Shown: positions 44,825 through 56,515, counted from the first letter of the stretch. The stretch: DNA of 64,000 nt from Odiellus spinosus (GCA_963920705.1 OY987232.1:10195318-10259317), one strand, 5' to 3'. The notes: generated by a model not told the origin, from the sequence alone. Numbers and translations: made by a program.

Positions 44825-47416
44825 ATGCCTTTGTTCAAGATTACCAATTGTGAGAGAAGCATTAAAATTGCTATTATTGCCAATTCCTTCGAAGAACTGG
44901 CTAAACAAGGTAAAAGTTTGTCTCTTAAAGCCCTAGAATTTCTTCCGCCTGCCACCCTGGAAATAAACTACCCTTTTAGGCTTTCCCTTGCATTTAGGCT
45001 TTCTTCAAAACAGGTTTTTGGCGAAGGTCGAGCGACAACCTGTTTTGAGGAAAGCCTAAAAGAGGAGTTTATTTCCAGGGTGGCAGGCGGAAGAAATTCT
45101 AGGGCTTAAAGAGAAATCTACACGCAAAATTGTTAAATATACATTATAGAGCGTGATAAGGTAAATAAAAGCTTGTCTCCCATACGACCGAACCCATTCC
45201 CAATCGACCGAAAAGCCCGCACTTTGGCGGATTTTGGATTCGGTCCATTGGGATGTCCCATCGGACCGAGTAATCCCCAACCCAACCTAGCCCAACCCAA
45301 CCTAGCCCAACCCAACCTAGCCCAACCCTAGCTAACCCAACCCAAGCTAATACCCTCTTCAGACAAGGGTAGTTAACTGCGATTTAAGCAGATTTAACCG
45401 ATGTTTATTGTACTGAGAAGGCTACGTTAACCTCGGTTAAAACTGAATAAACCGGCTAATTTCGCCTTGTCTGAAGAGGGTATAACCCAACCCAATCTAA
45501 CCCAACCCAATCTAACCCAACCCAAGCTAACCCAACCCAGTTAAAACGTTTCGATTAAATGGGAAAAAATCCCGTTTAATCGAAACCCGCCAGCAGGCTA
45601 TTTTTCATGTAAACTTGGCTATTTTATCGTTCGAATGGGAATTCGGTGCTATGGGATATGACCAAATAGCTTGATACAATACTCTTAGCTATGGCAATAC
45701 CGCAGCTACAAGAGTACATTTTTATTCTCTTTAATATATTTTCTAATATCAAAAATGTTTTTCAACATTTGAAAACTGAGAGGATATCTATATATTTTCT
45801 AGCTTATTTGAAGTTGGCTTTGCCTCCTGGAACTTTTAAAGTCTTATTAGATTGTGATGGAACCATCATCGATGATTGGGAAGTTTTAACAGAAGTTAAA
45901 AATGAAACCTTAATGATTCTAAGAGAAGACCAGAAATATGCTCCAGTAAGTACTAGTATCTCAATTCAAGAGTTGGGTAAGATGAAAGCTTTTCTCGACA
46001 TATTTGTAAACAATTGTCATTGGTAACATCCCTCCAATCGAACGTATTCTCTACGATTTCTAATAATATTTTTTGTAGAGGCCAGTTATTATTCAAGATG
46101 TCTTAATTCAGAGGGATGTAAAAAGAGTTAACGACCAGCCGGGAAACTCCGCTATAGAAGCTACTTTTAGTTGTCAAGGAGTTTTTAAAGAACACGAGAA
46201 TTTAATATCGGAAGTCTCAGATTTTAACAATCACGATGAGTTTAGTACGGAGTGTTTAGATGCGGATGACCCTATTGCAGTTTCGAAAACTCCAAAAAAC
46301 GTTAGTTAAGCAAATTTACTTCTATCATAACCCAGTTTACTAAAAATACAAAAGTGACTTGTAGCTTTAATTAGTCATGGAATTGTATGCCATCATCTTG
46401 GCAAAGAGGTTCAAAGCTTCTCTTAACACGCACTAAAAAAACTAGTTTATTATTAATTGATTTAGGAGAAGAGTGGAGGGGTTCTTTTAAATATTTTTGA
46501 ACTTTTTAAACTGGTTTTTGTCATATTTTTCTCTTTACGAATAAGATTCTTTGGCCAATTTGAACAATTATTAATATTTTTTGAAGGTATGTGATGAGAT
46601 TATTGAATTACCGAGATTGACTGATTACGTGCACAACATGCTAGTTACGGGAAAACCTGTTTGTGTATTTCGAAAAATGATTGACGAATTTGCCCATGGG
46701 CTTCTTGCTAAATACAGTATGAATAAAAAGAGTGATTACGCGACTGTGGGAAAATTGGCAATAACCAAATATCCATCGATACACATTGACAAGAAAGCTA
46801 TAAATCCTTGGGTGAGCTTTCTCTTTTGTTAAAGTACTTAATCAAACACGTTTCCTAAAGTCTTCAATAAAACAAACAGAGCATGAAATAGTTCATTTTT
46901 GAGAGAAATTAAATTTTAGGTCTAACAGAGCTTCTTGTTTTGAAACATTGAATTATTAGCGAGCAAGAACAGCAGTGTCAGCTAGGCCCAAAAAAAAAAA
47001 AAACACATCAATACCTGATTTTAACGGGAGGGTGAAGAGGAAAATAAAGTGATTTTTCATCGATTTTGCTAATTATAGGACCTATATATCTCCATGATTT
47101 TAAAAATCAAATTAGATCCATATTTCACTAAAACAAACTCTTCCAACCAATCGTTCCAGCGAACAAAATGCTTGTGCATGCACTATGTGGAGTGCGATTA
47201 TAGCACGAGATGTGATGAACGTGGCGCGTGCCACGAGTATTTTGTTCGCTGGAAGGCACGGCGTTACACGATTGGTTGGACGAGTTAGTTTATTGAAATA
47301 TGGATCTATTTTGATTTTTAAAATCGTGGAGATATATAGGTCCTATAATTAGCAGAATCGGTGAGAAATTACTTGATATTTCTCTTCATCCTCCCGTTAA
47401 AATTGGGTATTTATGT

Positions 47417-47451
<35 letters not shown>

Positions 47452-49995
47452 GGACCAATCTGACACTGCTTCATAAAAAAATAACTAAAATCTTGTTTAG
47501 ACAATACTACTTTTAACTCAACTAGATAAGTCTCAAATAAGGGTCACCGATACATCAAAAGAGTTAAAAAATAATCAAGTTAAAGAAGCTCTGCCGTCAA
47601 TCGCATAATCTCGTGATTTTTTTGGAATCTGGGCTAAATTTGGGACCCTTAAAGTTTTCTGACAATTAATAGATGTTTCAAAAGGGAAACTTGGAGCTAA
47701 AAATGGTACACCATTTGGATTTTTTTTCGGAATCACCAAACCAAAAAAACGTATTAGAGCATTTTTTAGACACATATATGGTGTTTGAAAATTTTAATTT
47801 TAGTAAATATAAAATCCAACCTATCATATTATTTCAGGTCTTAACTGTGCTTGTAATGTCGTAACATTAATAGAATAGGCTGGCGTTTGACAGCCAAGGT
47901 CTTGGGCATCAAACACCGGCCTATTTTTTTAATGTTGCGACATTGCAAGCGCTGTTAAGTTCTGAAATAATGATTGGTCCGATTTATATTTACTAAAATT
48001 CTAATTTGACCATTCTTTAGAAATTAATTTAAGCACCAAAAATGTGTAAAAATTCTGAAATAAAATTCTCGAATACGTTTTGTTGGTTTGGTGATTGCGA
48101 AAATAAATTCAAAAGGTGTAAATATTTAGTTCCAAGTTCCCTTTTAAAGGGAGCATGCAACCAAATAACAAGTGATTTTTTTTTTATCGATTCCTTATCG
48201 TTTAAATATAGCAGTCTAATCCACCAGTAAAAAGTTTACGAAACAAATATGAAACTAGAAATAAATTAAAAACTCACCCGGAAAATAGGCTTAGCTGGAT
48301 TCATGGAGAGCCGAAACTCAACAGGTGTAAGGTATAGTGACCAATGAGCAACGGCCCGTCGTTTACGCGAGATCTCCACGAGACATCCGATAAGTCGCTA
48401 GGCCTTACACCGATTAATATTGGGTCTCCATGAATCCCACTAAGCCTATTTTCCGGGTGAGTTTTATTTCTAGTTTAATTTTTACTGTACACTTTTTTAC
48501 TGGGGGATTAGACACATTTAAACGATAAGAAACAATAACAAAAATCATTGCACGCTGCCTTTAAAGACAAGTATTTTGTCCTATTAAATTTGATTTCAAC
48601 CTATATTAAGTAGACCTTTAACGACTGCACTCCGAATTCCAAACCCTCGCGTTAATCCGCTAATCCTGCTTCTTCACACTATACAACTAATTGACTTGAC
48701 TTAAGATGTTTCTGTAAGTTTTAGTGATGACTTCGTTTAACATAATGTTATCAAATAAAGGAACTTGTTTCATTTCACTATACTCCCTTTAAAGGATGCT
48801 TGCGTGTGTTGGGGAAATATTCGATTCAGAATTATTTATGGGATTTTATTTTCAGGGTTTATTTTCGAAGAAATTGTCCCAACGAATTAGACACATAAGA
48901 CTTTACGAAAAGAAAGTAGAGTGTGGGGAAAAAAGAAAATCAAACACAACCAAAAAGTCAACGGCCTTAGAAATGGAATCAGCAGATATCATAGACATAA
49001 ATGCTTTAAATTGTGAAAATCTTCTTTTGGACGAATGGAACAAAACAAATAGAAATGTTTCAAAAATTCTCAAACTATCCAGAGATACATTTTCTGAGAG
49101 AAGAAAATGGATTGAAGAAAACCCTTTAACAATAAAGGAAATTTTCGAACGTTTTCCGCACCTCGGAGAAAAACCCTACGTAAGTTTATGGTACTAAATT
49201 TCAAAAGTTTTTCCCCTAACACTAACGAATTTTAAACGATAGGTCAAATTAGAATTTTCTCTTTTTGACGGCATGAAAGAAAAGGAAGAGGAATTTTATA
49301 GCAACTATGAAGAAGTCGCAACTGCGTTATTCCCAGATGAAGCTAGGGCAAGTTGCGTGATAATTTTAAATTGATAAATTAAATACAGTGTTTTCAACCA
49401 AGAAAATACTTTTAGGATCTGAAAAACGACGAAGTAGTGCTTAAATTTTTAAATAAAGTTGAAGAGAAATTAATCCCGCAAGCCAAAATTAAGACCAAAT
49501 CGAAGCCTAGAGTGGTTAAAAAGAATATTCAGTATTCTGTTATCCGCATAAAAGACGTAAGAAACTATAAGTTTCCAAATGTTGATCCCTCTCTGAAATT
49601 GGTATCGAATGTCTTAGCAAGGGGTCGGACATACACCTAATTGTGTACGGATTTTAAAAATTAAAATAAATTTTTAGGCATTACCAGTCGAAGCGAATAT
49701 TGAGGCACCGCAACTTGTGGTGATAACAAACAACAAAGAGGTCTTAAACAACGGATTTGTTGTTGTAAATGAAGCCATTATCGATTGTCAAGCCAGCTCA
49801 CTACTAGAATGTCTTTACATTCTGCTGATTACATACTATGTGCTGGACTTGAGTTACCCTCTTATCTTAAGACAAGTTCTAGGTTTTTTCCAGGAGTATC
49901 TTCTCAATGATCACTCTGAAAAGGCCAAGTTTGGAAAAAATATGGCGTACTTTAAGTTAATAGAAGAATTTGGCATCAAACCAGCTGGGCATTAA
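44825..49995 (+). CDS. EnSpm second gene: CIDE-N-like plus SAMD3-like protein, about 8 exons
   Basis: Exons inferred from frame and splice sites: 44825-44909, 45803-45945, 46079-46300, 46587-46811, 48856-49179, 49243-49347, 49416 to about 49590-49610, and 49678-49995. Joined, the first two give a CIDE-N-like fold (MPLFKITNCERSIKIAI, FEELAKQ, then LALPPGTFKVLLDCDGT and LMILREDQKY, residues 1-76), a protein-interaction domain known from the CAD/ICAD and CIDE families. The later exons (PRLTDYVHNMLV, FAHGLLAKYSM, YPSIHID..AINPWGLFSKKLSQRIR, FPHLGEKP, LLECLYILLITYYVLDL) resemble the C-terminal part of SAMD3-type proteins, but no SAM domain is seen. Predicted length is about 530 residues. Intron 6 starts with GC (AGG/GCAAGT); the donor of exon 7 is uncertain. 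All other exons are phase-compatible without stops. The function in transposition is unknown. Confidence 0.78.
44931..45112. repeat. Palindromic TTAA-type MITE in intron 1
   Basis: TTAAAGCCCTAGAA with TTCTTCCGCCTGCCACCCTGG at the left returns inverted at the right; arms about 75 bp. Ends resemble the MITE at 62414-62556 (TTAAAGGCCTAGGAT). The TTAA borders suggest piggyBac-type mobilisation. Confidence 0.8.
45190..45660 (-). repeat. Dispersed repeat with CCCAACC minisatellite and a nested MITE
   Basis: 45195-45243 is the reverse complement of 36601-36650. It is followed by a 15-bp minisatellite (CCCAACCCAACCTAG units, 45275-45345 and 45484-45545). A 134-bp MITE with TACCCTCTTCAGACAAGG ends (45351-45484) sits inside the minisatellite. 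Confidence 0.7.
46967..47470. repeat. Foldback in intron 4, arms ~200 bp
   Basis: Ends CAGTGTCAG..CTGACACTG. Arms contain GGGAGGGTGAAGAGG, TAGGACCTATATATCTCCA and CCAACCAATCGTTCCAGCG with inverted partners. An A tract (about 46990) pairs with a T tract of more than 30 bases (about 47419-47452). Confidence 0.85.
47790..48000. repeat. Short foldback in intron 4
   Basis: TTAACTGTGCTTGTAATGTCG, AATAGGCTGG return inverted as CCGGCCTATT, CGACATTGCAAGCGCTGTTAA. Arms are about 100 bp with a short loop. Confidence 0.75.
48135..48590. repeat. Foldback in intron 4 with inner foldback
   Basis: Outer arms carry TTATCGTTTAAAT and AATCCACCAGTAAAAAGT; inner arms (about 48258-48310 and 48425-48475) carry CTCACCCGGAAAATAGGC and ATTCATGGAGA. 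Both pair with their inverse across the centre. Confidence 0.8.
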
Positions 49996-50120
49996 AATTT
50001 TGAGCAATTGTTTGAACTTAATATATTTAAAAAACATTAATGTAAACGCTTTACTTAGGACGTAAGCTCCTGGGATTTTTTATTCTCGTACAGCATTGGG
50101 GTTAGCCTTAGATTTTTAAA
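49996..50120. other. 3' flank of the EnSpm second gene
   Basis: Noncoding; no clear AATAAA close to the stop. Nothing else recognised. Confidence 0.4.
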
Positions 50121-50128
50121 TACAGGGT

Positions 50129-50448
50129 ATTGAGATAAGACCAACATTCACTTTGCGGACAGCCCCCAGAACTTCTGACGTCAGAAATCGCTATGCTAAA
50201 TTGTAGACCTCGTATACAGGGTTTATTCTTGCATCTGCGAAATATCACATTTAGTATCATCTGTACATGTCCCCAAAGATATTTTTGCTGTCAATTGATA
50301 TTTGAATAAATGATGCGTCATCTGAAAGAAGAATGTTTAATTATACCCTGTATACGAGGTCTACAATTTAGCATAGCGATTTCTGACGTCAGAAGTTCTG
50401 GGGCTGTCCGCAAAGTGAATGTTGGTTTGATTTTAGTCTCCCTGTGTG
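50129..50448. repeat. MITE with CAGGG ends
   Basis: TACAGGGTATTGAGATAAG at the left and its inverse TTTTAGTCTCCCTG at the right; arms of about 100 bp share CCAACATTCACTTTGCGGAC, CTTCTGACGTCAGAAAT and GTAGACCTCGTATACAGGG. The left flank is TA, which would suit a mariner-mobilised MITE; the right flank is TG. Confidence 0.8.
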
Positions 50449-50926
50449 GCTTGGTACTTTAACCAAGAATAATTAAAAATTAATGGATTTCTATCAATGC
50501 GCCTCTCGAGTAACTTAACCGACCTTCTTTCGGATAAGAAGGGAAATTTCGCATTCTGAAAATGTACCCAGCGTAATTGTTTAGCTGTCCTTTCGCCTGT
50601 CGTCCTTGCTTACTTGAGGTGCGTTAATGTAAACGTTTAGGTTTTTTTCTACAATAAGAAATATGCCCCTTAAAGACTGTAATTTTAGTTCCTATTCAAA
50701 AAGACTAATGCTAATCCCAAAGTTCTTTTGGTAATTAACTTCATTTATAACTTAAACTAATACTTGGCTTTCAACCACCAAGTACTTATAAAACGTAACA
50801 CCTATACATGTACCCGTGAACTGTAAAGGGGCAATTTTCCTAGCCTATTTTATGCATAAATATTTAGTTTTCCTTAATCTGTTCATTTTTTAATATGAAA
50901 ATGTTATTAAAAACCTAAGGGAATTG

Positions 50927-50927
50927 T

Positions 50928-51015
<88 letters not shown>
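50927..51015. repeat. (TA)n microsatellite
   Basis: About 85 bp of uninterrupted TA dinucleotides. Confidence 0.95.
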
Positions 51016-51017
<2 letters not shown>

Positions 51018-51654
51018 CTTATTATTATTATTATATTAATGAACAATAAAATTCTTATAGAAAAAGTGCCTGAGAGTTTTTTAGATAGACCTCGGGAAAA
51101 CCTAATATCTTCAGAGTCATACAATAAAGCAAACAAATCGACGCGGACGAGATAAAAAGGGGAGGTTGAGTGTTTTTGGCTCTAGACTGTCAATATTGAA
51201 AACTCGAGAACAACAAACAAGTTGTCGCGAACAAGATAAGGGATCTTACGCGTGTTGTGTTCTAGATTGTCAGTAATGAAACACATGATTTGCCTTGACT
51301 TTTAAAACTTCAATAAGTACGTACAAGTGATTGTGACGAAGTGCATGTGACCAATGTGACGGTGATAGAAATGAATGACTTTACGCGTTTTCAACCGTAT
51401 TACCAGGAATCTAACTATGCATATGGGCTTGACCAGCCTGTTGAGCGTGCCAATAAATTATTTCATATGACATAATGTGAGACAGTGGTGGCACTGGTTA
51501 AGTATTGGTTTGATTTGAGCCCTAGAGAAAATAATCCTTAATTTTTGTGGAGTCCGCAATGTGTTTCAAAGTTTCCCGCTGAAATTACGAGCATCATGCT
51601 TAATTATTGTGCAAGTAGTCACATAGTAAAGGGACTATCTGCGATTTTTAAATC

Positions 51655-51780
51655 CCTTTTAAAGTCGCCTACTTTTCTAGCGTGGCAGACGACGTTGACC
51701 ATAACAAATTGTATACAGTCAAAGCATAAGGGAAGAGCATTTTAAAGGGGCAAATTTCAGAGCAGATAGGGTCTTTAAAT
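51655..51780 (+). repeat. Diverged repeat shared with 23215-23345
   Basis: GTCGCCTACTTTTCTAGC, GGCAGACGACG, ACCATAACAAATTGTA, AAGGGAAGAGCATTT, TTTCAGAGCAGAT match, in order, GTCACCTTCTTTTAAAC, AGCAGACGACG, ACCATAACAATTTGTA, GAGGGAAGAGAATTT, TTTTAGAGCGGAT in the Gypsy-internal foldback. No coding potential. Confidence 0.65.
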
Positions 51781-52149
51781 GCAGTGACAAGAATATTTAA
51801 TATATCTTTAAGCCATAGAGACTCGTATATTGCATGCTTTAATTAAGCATTGATGTCGTGTCAAAATTGTCTGCTCATTTCATCTTGATGCCAAGTTCAG
51901 GATATACTTTTTCTCCACTTGAAAGTCGTCTACCTGCGTAGTCTTTGCTATGAAGAAACCAATATGGGAGGTGCAGCCAACTCGGAAAATAAGTTTTGAG
52001 GGGATTCTTGTTTGGGTACAACCTTTTCTAATTTACCATCAAAGTCATTCAAGGTCTAAACATTGCCATGAAACACTTTAATGGTATATCAAAGGATGCA
52101 CTCTGAATAGTTACACGCGAGTACCTTTATTGATGAATACTCAATAAAT

Positions 52150-52233
52150 ATACACCTTTAATTAGAAATTCGACCCTTGGCAACGAACTAATACCCCAGT
52201 TCGTTGCCATGGGGAGCGTTTTTAATTGAAGGT
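52150..52233. repeat. Hairpin near EnSpm right end
   Basis: ACACCTTTAATTAGAAA and CCCTTGGCAACGAACT pair with their inverse across a 12-bp loop. Confidence 0.8.
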
Positions 52234-52267
52234 GTCTATTGGATTATACATATAGCACACTTGCTAT

Positions 52268-52519
52268 ATATGTTCATACCCAGAACATTTGAGAAAAGAA
52301 CATGTTCATTTCCAGAACACATTAGATTAAAACATGTTCAAAAACGGAACACATAATATACTGAACACATGAAAATATGAACACATTTTTTTCTGAACAC
52401 ATGAAAATATGAACACATTTTTATCTGAACACGTTCACATTTTTGAACACGTTATGGGGAGTGTTGCATGATGGTGTTCAGTTAATGTGTTCAGTTTCTG
52501 AACACATTTTTTTCTGTGT
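52268..52519. repeat. Right subterminal GAACAC repeat region of EnSpm
   Basis: Repeated GAACACA, ACATGTTCA and GAACACGTTC words, ending in GAACACATTTTTTTCTGTG. Mirrors the left subterminal region. Confidence 0.85.
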
Positions 52520-52521
52520 AG

Positions 52522-52650
52522 CAGTCGTTGGGAAAACGAGTATATTCTCAAGTTGTAATCAGCAGATTAAAAAACCTAACAAGGCGGTATCATCAAAAAT
52601 CTGGATAACCGACACTTTACGAAAGATCCCTTTAGATAAGAGTTTTCAGT
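52522..52650 (+). pseudogene. BEL/Pao integrase relic, right part
   Basis: Begins SRWENEYILKL, which fits the RW..EY...L sequence near the integrase C-terminus and continues the relic cut at 39790. It decays within about 130 bp. Confidence 0.55.
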
Positions 52651-54292
52651 TTATGGCTTACTATTAATATCCTGTAGTTATTAGCATACAGTTTTTACAT
52701 AAACAGCTATTTAAGAATTTATATTATTTTAATTCCAATTAATCTAAATACTTTTCTTATTTATTTATACCACTAGTTCTAGAGACACGCTACATATCAT
52801 GATCATCATTGGATGATTCCACTTTCGATGAACTATAATCATTTTAACGAGAATTCTCTTAATTTGTGCCTATTTCGAGTTCAAACATGTATTTCAACCA
52901 TTATTGTTTTTAACACTTTAAATGTTGAAGAATATTATATATTAAGATCTAGTTAATATTAATAAAAATACAGCGAAATCTTTTATTTAAAATGTTCCCC
53001 AGGAAACGCAAATTAAAACGAACTTTTTAGCGTTATTTTCGATGTCGAGAGTAAATTCAACGGTAAAACTGACGTCATTTAAGGATTTTTTGTATTCTTG
53101 AAAAGGAAATTCATGTGCTTGGCGCAATATCAATTTGACGAGGTTCGAATTGAGTCAGATTGTATACGTACTTTAAGAAGGACAACCTACCAAGACAAGT
53201 ATGGAAACTGCATAAGATTTAAGAACAATTAATTGGTCGTGGTGGACTGGTTCGTTCTTGTAGGGTTAGACTTTAAAGGGTATTATTGTTAAACGCCCAA
53301 TTAAATTGTTGTGCACCTTAGAGGTAGACGTAACTGGAAATTTGGGAAGAGCTGATTAGAAGCCCATCGGTTGGGAGTCTTTAAACTGGTGTTTTTAAAA
53401 ATAAACTTTGGTATTTAACTTTTATAAAAAAAAAATTATAAGATTATTGTAGTTAAAGTAGGATAACGATAAAGGTCGAGAAAATTAATCAAGTTAGTTT
53501 TCTGTTGTTACTAGAGGGAATCGAACGTTTTAATATCTTTCTTGTTCAAGTTGGAATTTATGTCGTTGTTATTAAATTTATTTTAAAAGTTTAAGCCAGT
53601 TCCAGTTTCGTTCTTTATCATTCGGAAATACGTCAAATATTTATCTTGGAACCAATCTGGATATTTGGTAAAGTTTACTCGACACCTGCATTCCTGGAAA
53701 TCAATTTGGTTTAGTTCCTTCTTAGGCCAGTGCAATTAGAGTTGGACATAGAAAAAATTATAGACAAGCAAAATAAAATATAAAGTCTTAATGGTTCTTG
53801 TTCAGGGAAAACATTTTCCGAACTTGGGAGGAAGATCCCCAGCCATTTTAGGAAATGTCGGTTGGTCGGATTTTAAGGGAAATTGGTAGCTCATATGAAA
53901 AAATCTGATCTAATATTAATGTAGAGGATATAAAACTCTTTTCTGGCGCCTTTGAATCGATATCATAGGACTTACCATACGGTATTTTGAATTTTCGATG
54001 TTTTCTTTTAAAAATTAGAAAATAGTGTGTGAAATATACTATAAATGTATAGGAACAGAAATGGTACTCTTTATTTAAATTATATTACATGTGTCCGACC
54101 CCTCACGTACGACTTCGAAATACTTAATTTTTATTTAAGTAATAATTTTACTGATAACCCATTTTGAATTTTCGATCCTTTGACTTGTATGATTAAATAT
54201 ATTGTTTTGAAATTCGTGAAAATATTAGTTCTAAATGGTCTACTGAGTCAATGACTCTTTATAATGTCCCGTAGCGTTTTATAGTTTTATTG
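52651..54292. other. Spacer, nothing recognised
   Basis: AT-rich, stop-rich in all frames, with no repeat or protein motif that I can support. Confidence 0.5.
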
Positions 54293-54499
54293 TATTAGAA
54301 GCTTTACAATTAAATTTTTTTTAAAGAATGAGATCAGATACTTCATGGAGTAAGGTAAAAATTGTTTAAAACTTTAAAATAATGGTAGCTTTCGGACCGT
54401 GGGCCTTCCTCAGCCGCTTTGAATTCACAATTAAATAAATGAAGTTTCCAATAAATATTTTTAGACAATAATATAACCCCTGGTGTGAAATCTCTAATC

Positions 54500-55900
54500 T
54501 AATTTTAATTTTTATCCTCTAAGTGAAACCCACCTAAAACCTGCATGTTCACCGCTCCTAGATCTAAATTTAGTCTTACCTCTATCTCTAATGTATATAG
54601 CTTCTTTTGCACCAGTTGGCCTCTTGACCCAAAACACTTGTCGAATCCCAGTCTATTTTATATTTTTTCATTTTTATACGCGCTGCTAATCCGTTATTTT
54701 CATCAAGTTTTTTACACAGTTTTTGTGTTCTGTTTGCCTTTTAGTTTGTCCAATATATTTTTAATTGCATTCACATCCTATTTCGTATATCACATCAGTT
54801 CTTTTCATGTAATATATTTTAGGTTTATTTTTAGCTGATTGTGATTTTAGTCTATTTGTTATTCCGCTTACTAAGGTTATATATATATTTTTTAATTGTC
54901 AACAAGTTTTTTCCTGAATCCCTTTAATATATGATAGTGATACAATGTGTTCCGGTTTTTTGTGAGGATATTATTTTTTACGTTATGACTATTAAATATT
55001 TGATTAACTATATGATTTGGGTATCCGCTATTTCTCAACTGTTTCTTGAAAATAGTTTTTCTTTAGGTGGTTCATCCGATAAGCATTCTATTCTAATTTT
55101 AAATTATTTTAATATTCCTATTTTAATTTTATCGCCATGTGAGGACTGGACATTCAAAAAGGACCTCGCGTGTGTAGAGTCTATTACATTGAGCAAGAAA
55201 AAGTTTTGTTATGTTAAACTAGAATATATAGGAAAGGTAAACATTTGTCCTTTTCCCCTTCAAAAGAAATTTTATAGACTTTGACGTTTTATTTGCAATT
55301 TCTATTAATTTATCTTCTTTTAAACTTTTGATCTTGATTAGAAAAACATCATCCATAAATCTTTTCCCATAATTTTATATTTTGTTTTATAACAGTTTTC
55401 ATTAAATTATTTCCCTCTATATGTTCCATAACGAGATTTGCATTCGGGGCAGATAATGGATTCCCCATTGCTAATTCATTTGTTTGTGAATAATAATTAT
55501 CTTCATAGAGAACATATGTCTCAGTCTGATTTCTGTAGTTTAAGAATTGTTTCTATACGTTGTTCTGTTCTTTAGTGTTTTATCTGATTTCAATATTGTT
55601 TTAAATATTGTTTTAAATATTTTTAAAGCTAATTGTATTGGTATATCATATAAATTTATAACATCCAAGCTACATATATCATTGTTTGAGTCTAATTTTT
55701 GTCTTTTCATATCTCTTACATATTTTTGGGAATTGTTTATAGAAAATTCCTCGTTTCCAACCACTGGTTGTATTATTTTAAATAATGATTTTGCACAAGT
55801 GTAGGTAGGGCAGTTAATTGATGATACAATTATTCTTAGTGGATTATCTTCCTTATCCATTTTTACTAACTCGTAAATATGTGGAATTTTTAATATAAAC
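54500..55900 (-). pseudogene. Penelope RT and GIY-YIG endonuclease, broken
   Basis: The clear RT part (55897 to about 55560) reads PHIYELVKMDKEDNPLRIIV, NCPTYTCAKSLFKIIQP, VVGNEEFSINNSQ and CSLDVINLYDIPI, close to Penelope RT motifs. After frameshifts, NELAMGNPLSAPNANLVMEH (about 55480-55420) continues it. The YxDD-type box is replaced by a stop-containing LWEKIYG stretch. Further down, minus-strand DNA opposite 54545-54838 encodes a decayed GIY-YIG part (VIYEIGCECN). The 5' end of the RT is missing at the inverted junction near 55897. Confidence 0.82.
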
Positions 55901-55924
55901 CTAATATAGATTACATGTAAAAAA

Positions 55925-56265
55925 ACTGGGGTGATATACGAAATAGGATGTGAATGCAATAAATAAAAAAATTATAAAGTATAAACTAAAAGACATTTAA
56001 AAAAGGCAAACAGAACACAAAAACTTTGTAAAAAACTTGATGAAAATAACGGATTAGCAGCGCGTATAAAAATAAAAAAAGATTATAAAATAGACTGGGA
56101 TTCGACAACGGTATTGGCTCAAGAGGCCAATTGGCACGAAAGATATTTTAAAGAAGCTATATACATTAGAGATAGAGGTAGACTAAATTTAGATCTAGGA
56201 GCAGTGAACATAAAGGGATGGGGTGGATTTCACTTAAAGGATAGAAAATTAAAATTAGATTAGAG
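55925..56265 (+). pseudogene. Penelope GIY-YIG part, second copy
   Basis: Plus-strand reading GVIYEIGCECN, then (after frame changes) IDWDSTTVLAQEANWHERYF and KEAIYIRDRGRLNLDLGAVN. This is the C-terminal endonuclease domain of Penelope elements in its usual order. Stops interrupt the part holding the first catalytic residues. Confidence 0.75.
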
Positions 56266-56515
56266 ATTTCACACCAGGCGTAATATTTAATTTATTTAAT
56301 TGTGAATTGAAAGCGGCTGAGGAAGGACCACGGTGCGAAAGCTACCATTATTTTAAAGTTTTAAATAAGCTATTTTTACTTTACTCCATGAAGTATCTGA
56401 TCTCATTTTTTAAAATTTTTTAAATATTAAGACGTGCCATAGATCAAAATTTTTTAATATTTATGAATATTAGAAGCTTTCTTTCCTAGAAACGTTCCGT
56501 TCAGACTTACGCTCT

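Larger units (their letters stand above)
39793..52519 (+). mobile_element. EnSpm/CACTA DNA transposon, 12.7 kb
   Basis: Ends read CACAGAAAAAA(G/A)TGTGTTC in inverted orientation (39793 and 52519), with TA on both outer sides; CAC...GTG ends are the mark of the CACTA group. Many GAACAC/GTGTTC/ATGTTC words fill both subterminal regions. Inside are an intact transposase and a second spliced gene, both on the plus strand, plus several later MITE insertions. The element interrupts a BEL/Pao relic that continues at 52522. The TSD could be TA or CA because bases next to the TIR are symmetric. Confidence 0.88.
54306..56467 (-). mobile_element. Penelope-like element, two copies in inverted arrangement
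   Basis: Flanked by a 13-bp direct repeat TATTAGAAGCTTT (54293-54305 and 56468-56480). One partial copy runs on the minus strand (RT then GIY-YIG then 3' end, 55897 down to 54306). A second 5'-truncated copy runs on the plus strand (55897-56467), so about 540 bp at each end are inverted repeats. Inverted pseudo-LTR arrangements are known in Penelope elements. Confidence 0.85.

Noticed and set aside
45275..45345. CCCAACCTAG repeat as telomeric sequence
   Set aside because: The 15-bp unit is not the TTAGG complement and is interspersed with a MITE.
54545..54838. Open frame rich in Phe and aromatic residues on the plus strand
   Set aside because: It is antisense to the decayed Penelope GIY-YIG region; its composition follows from AT-rich DNA.
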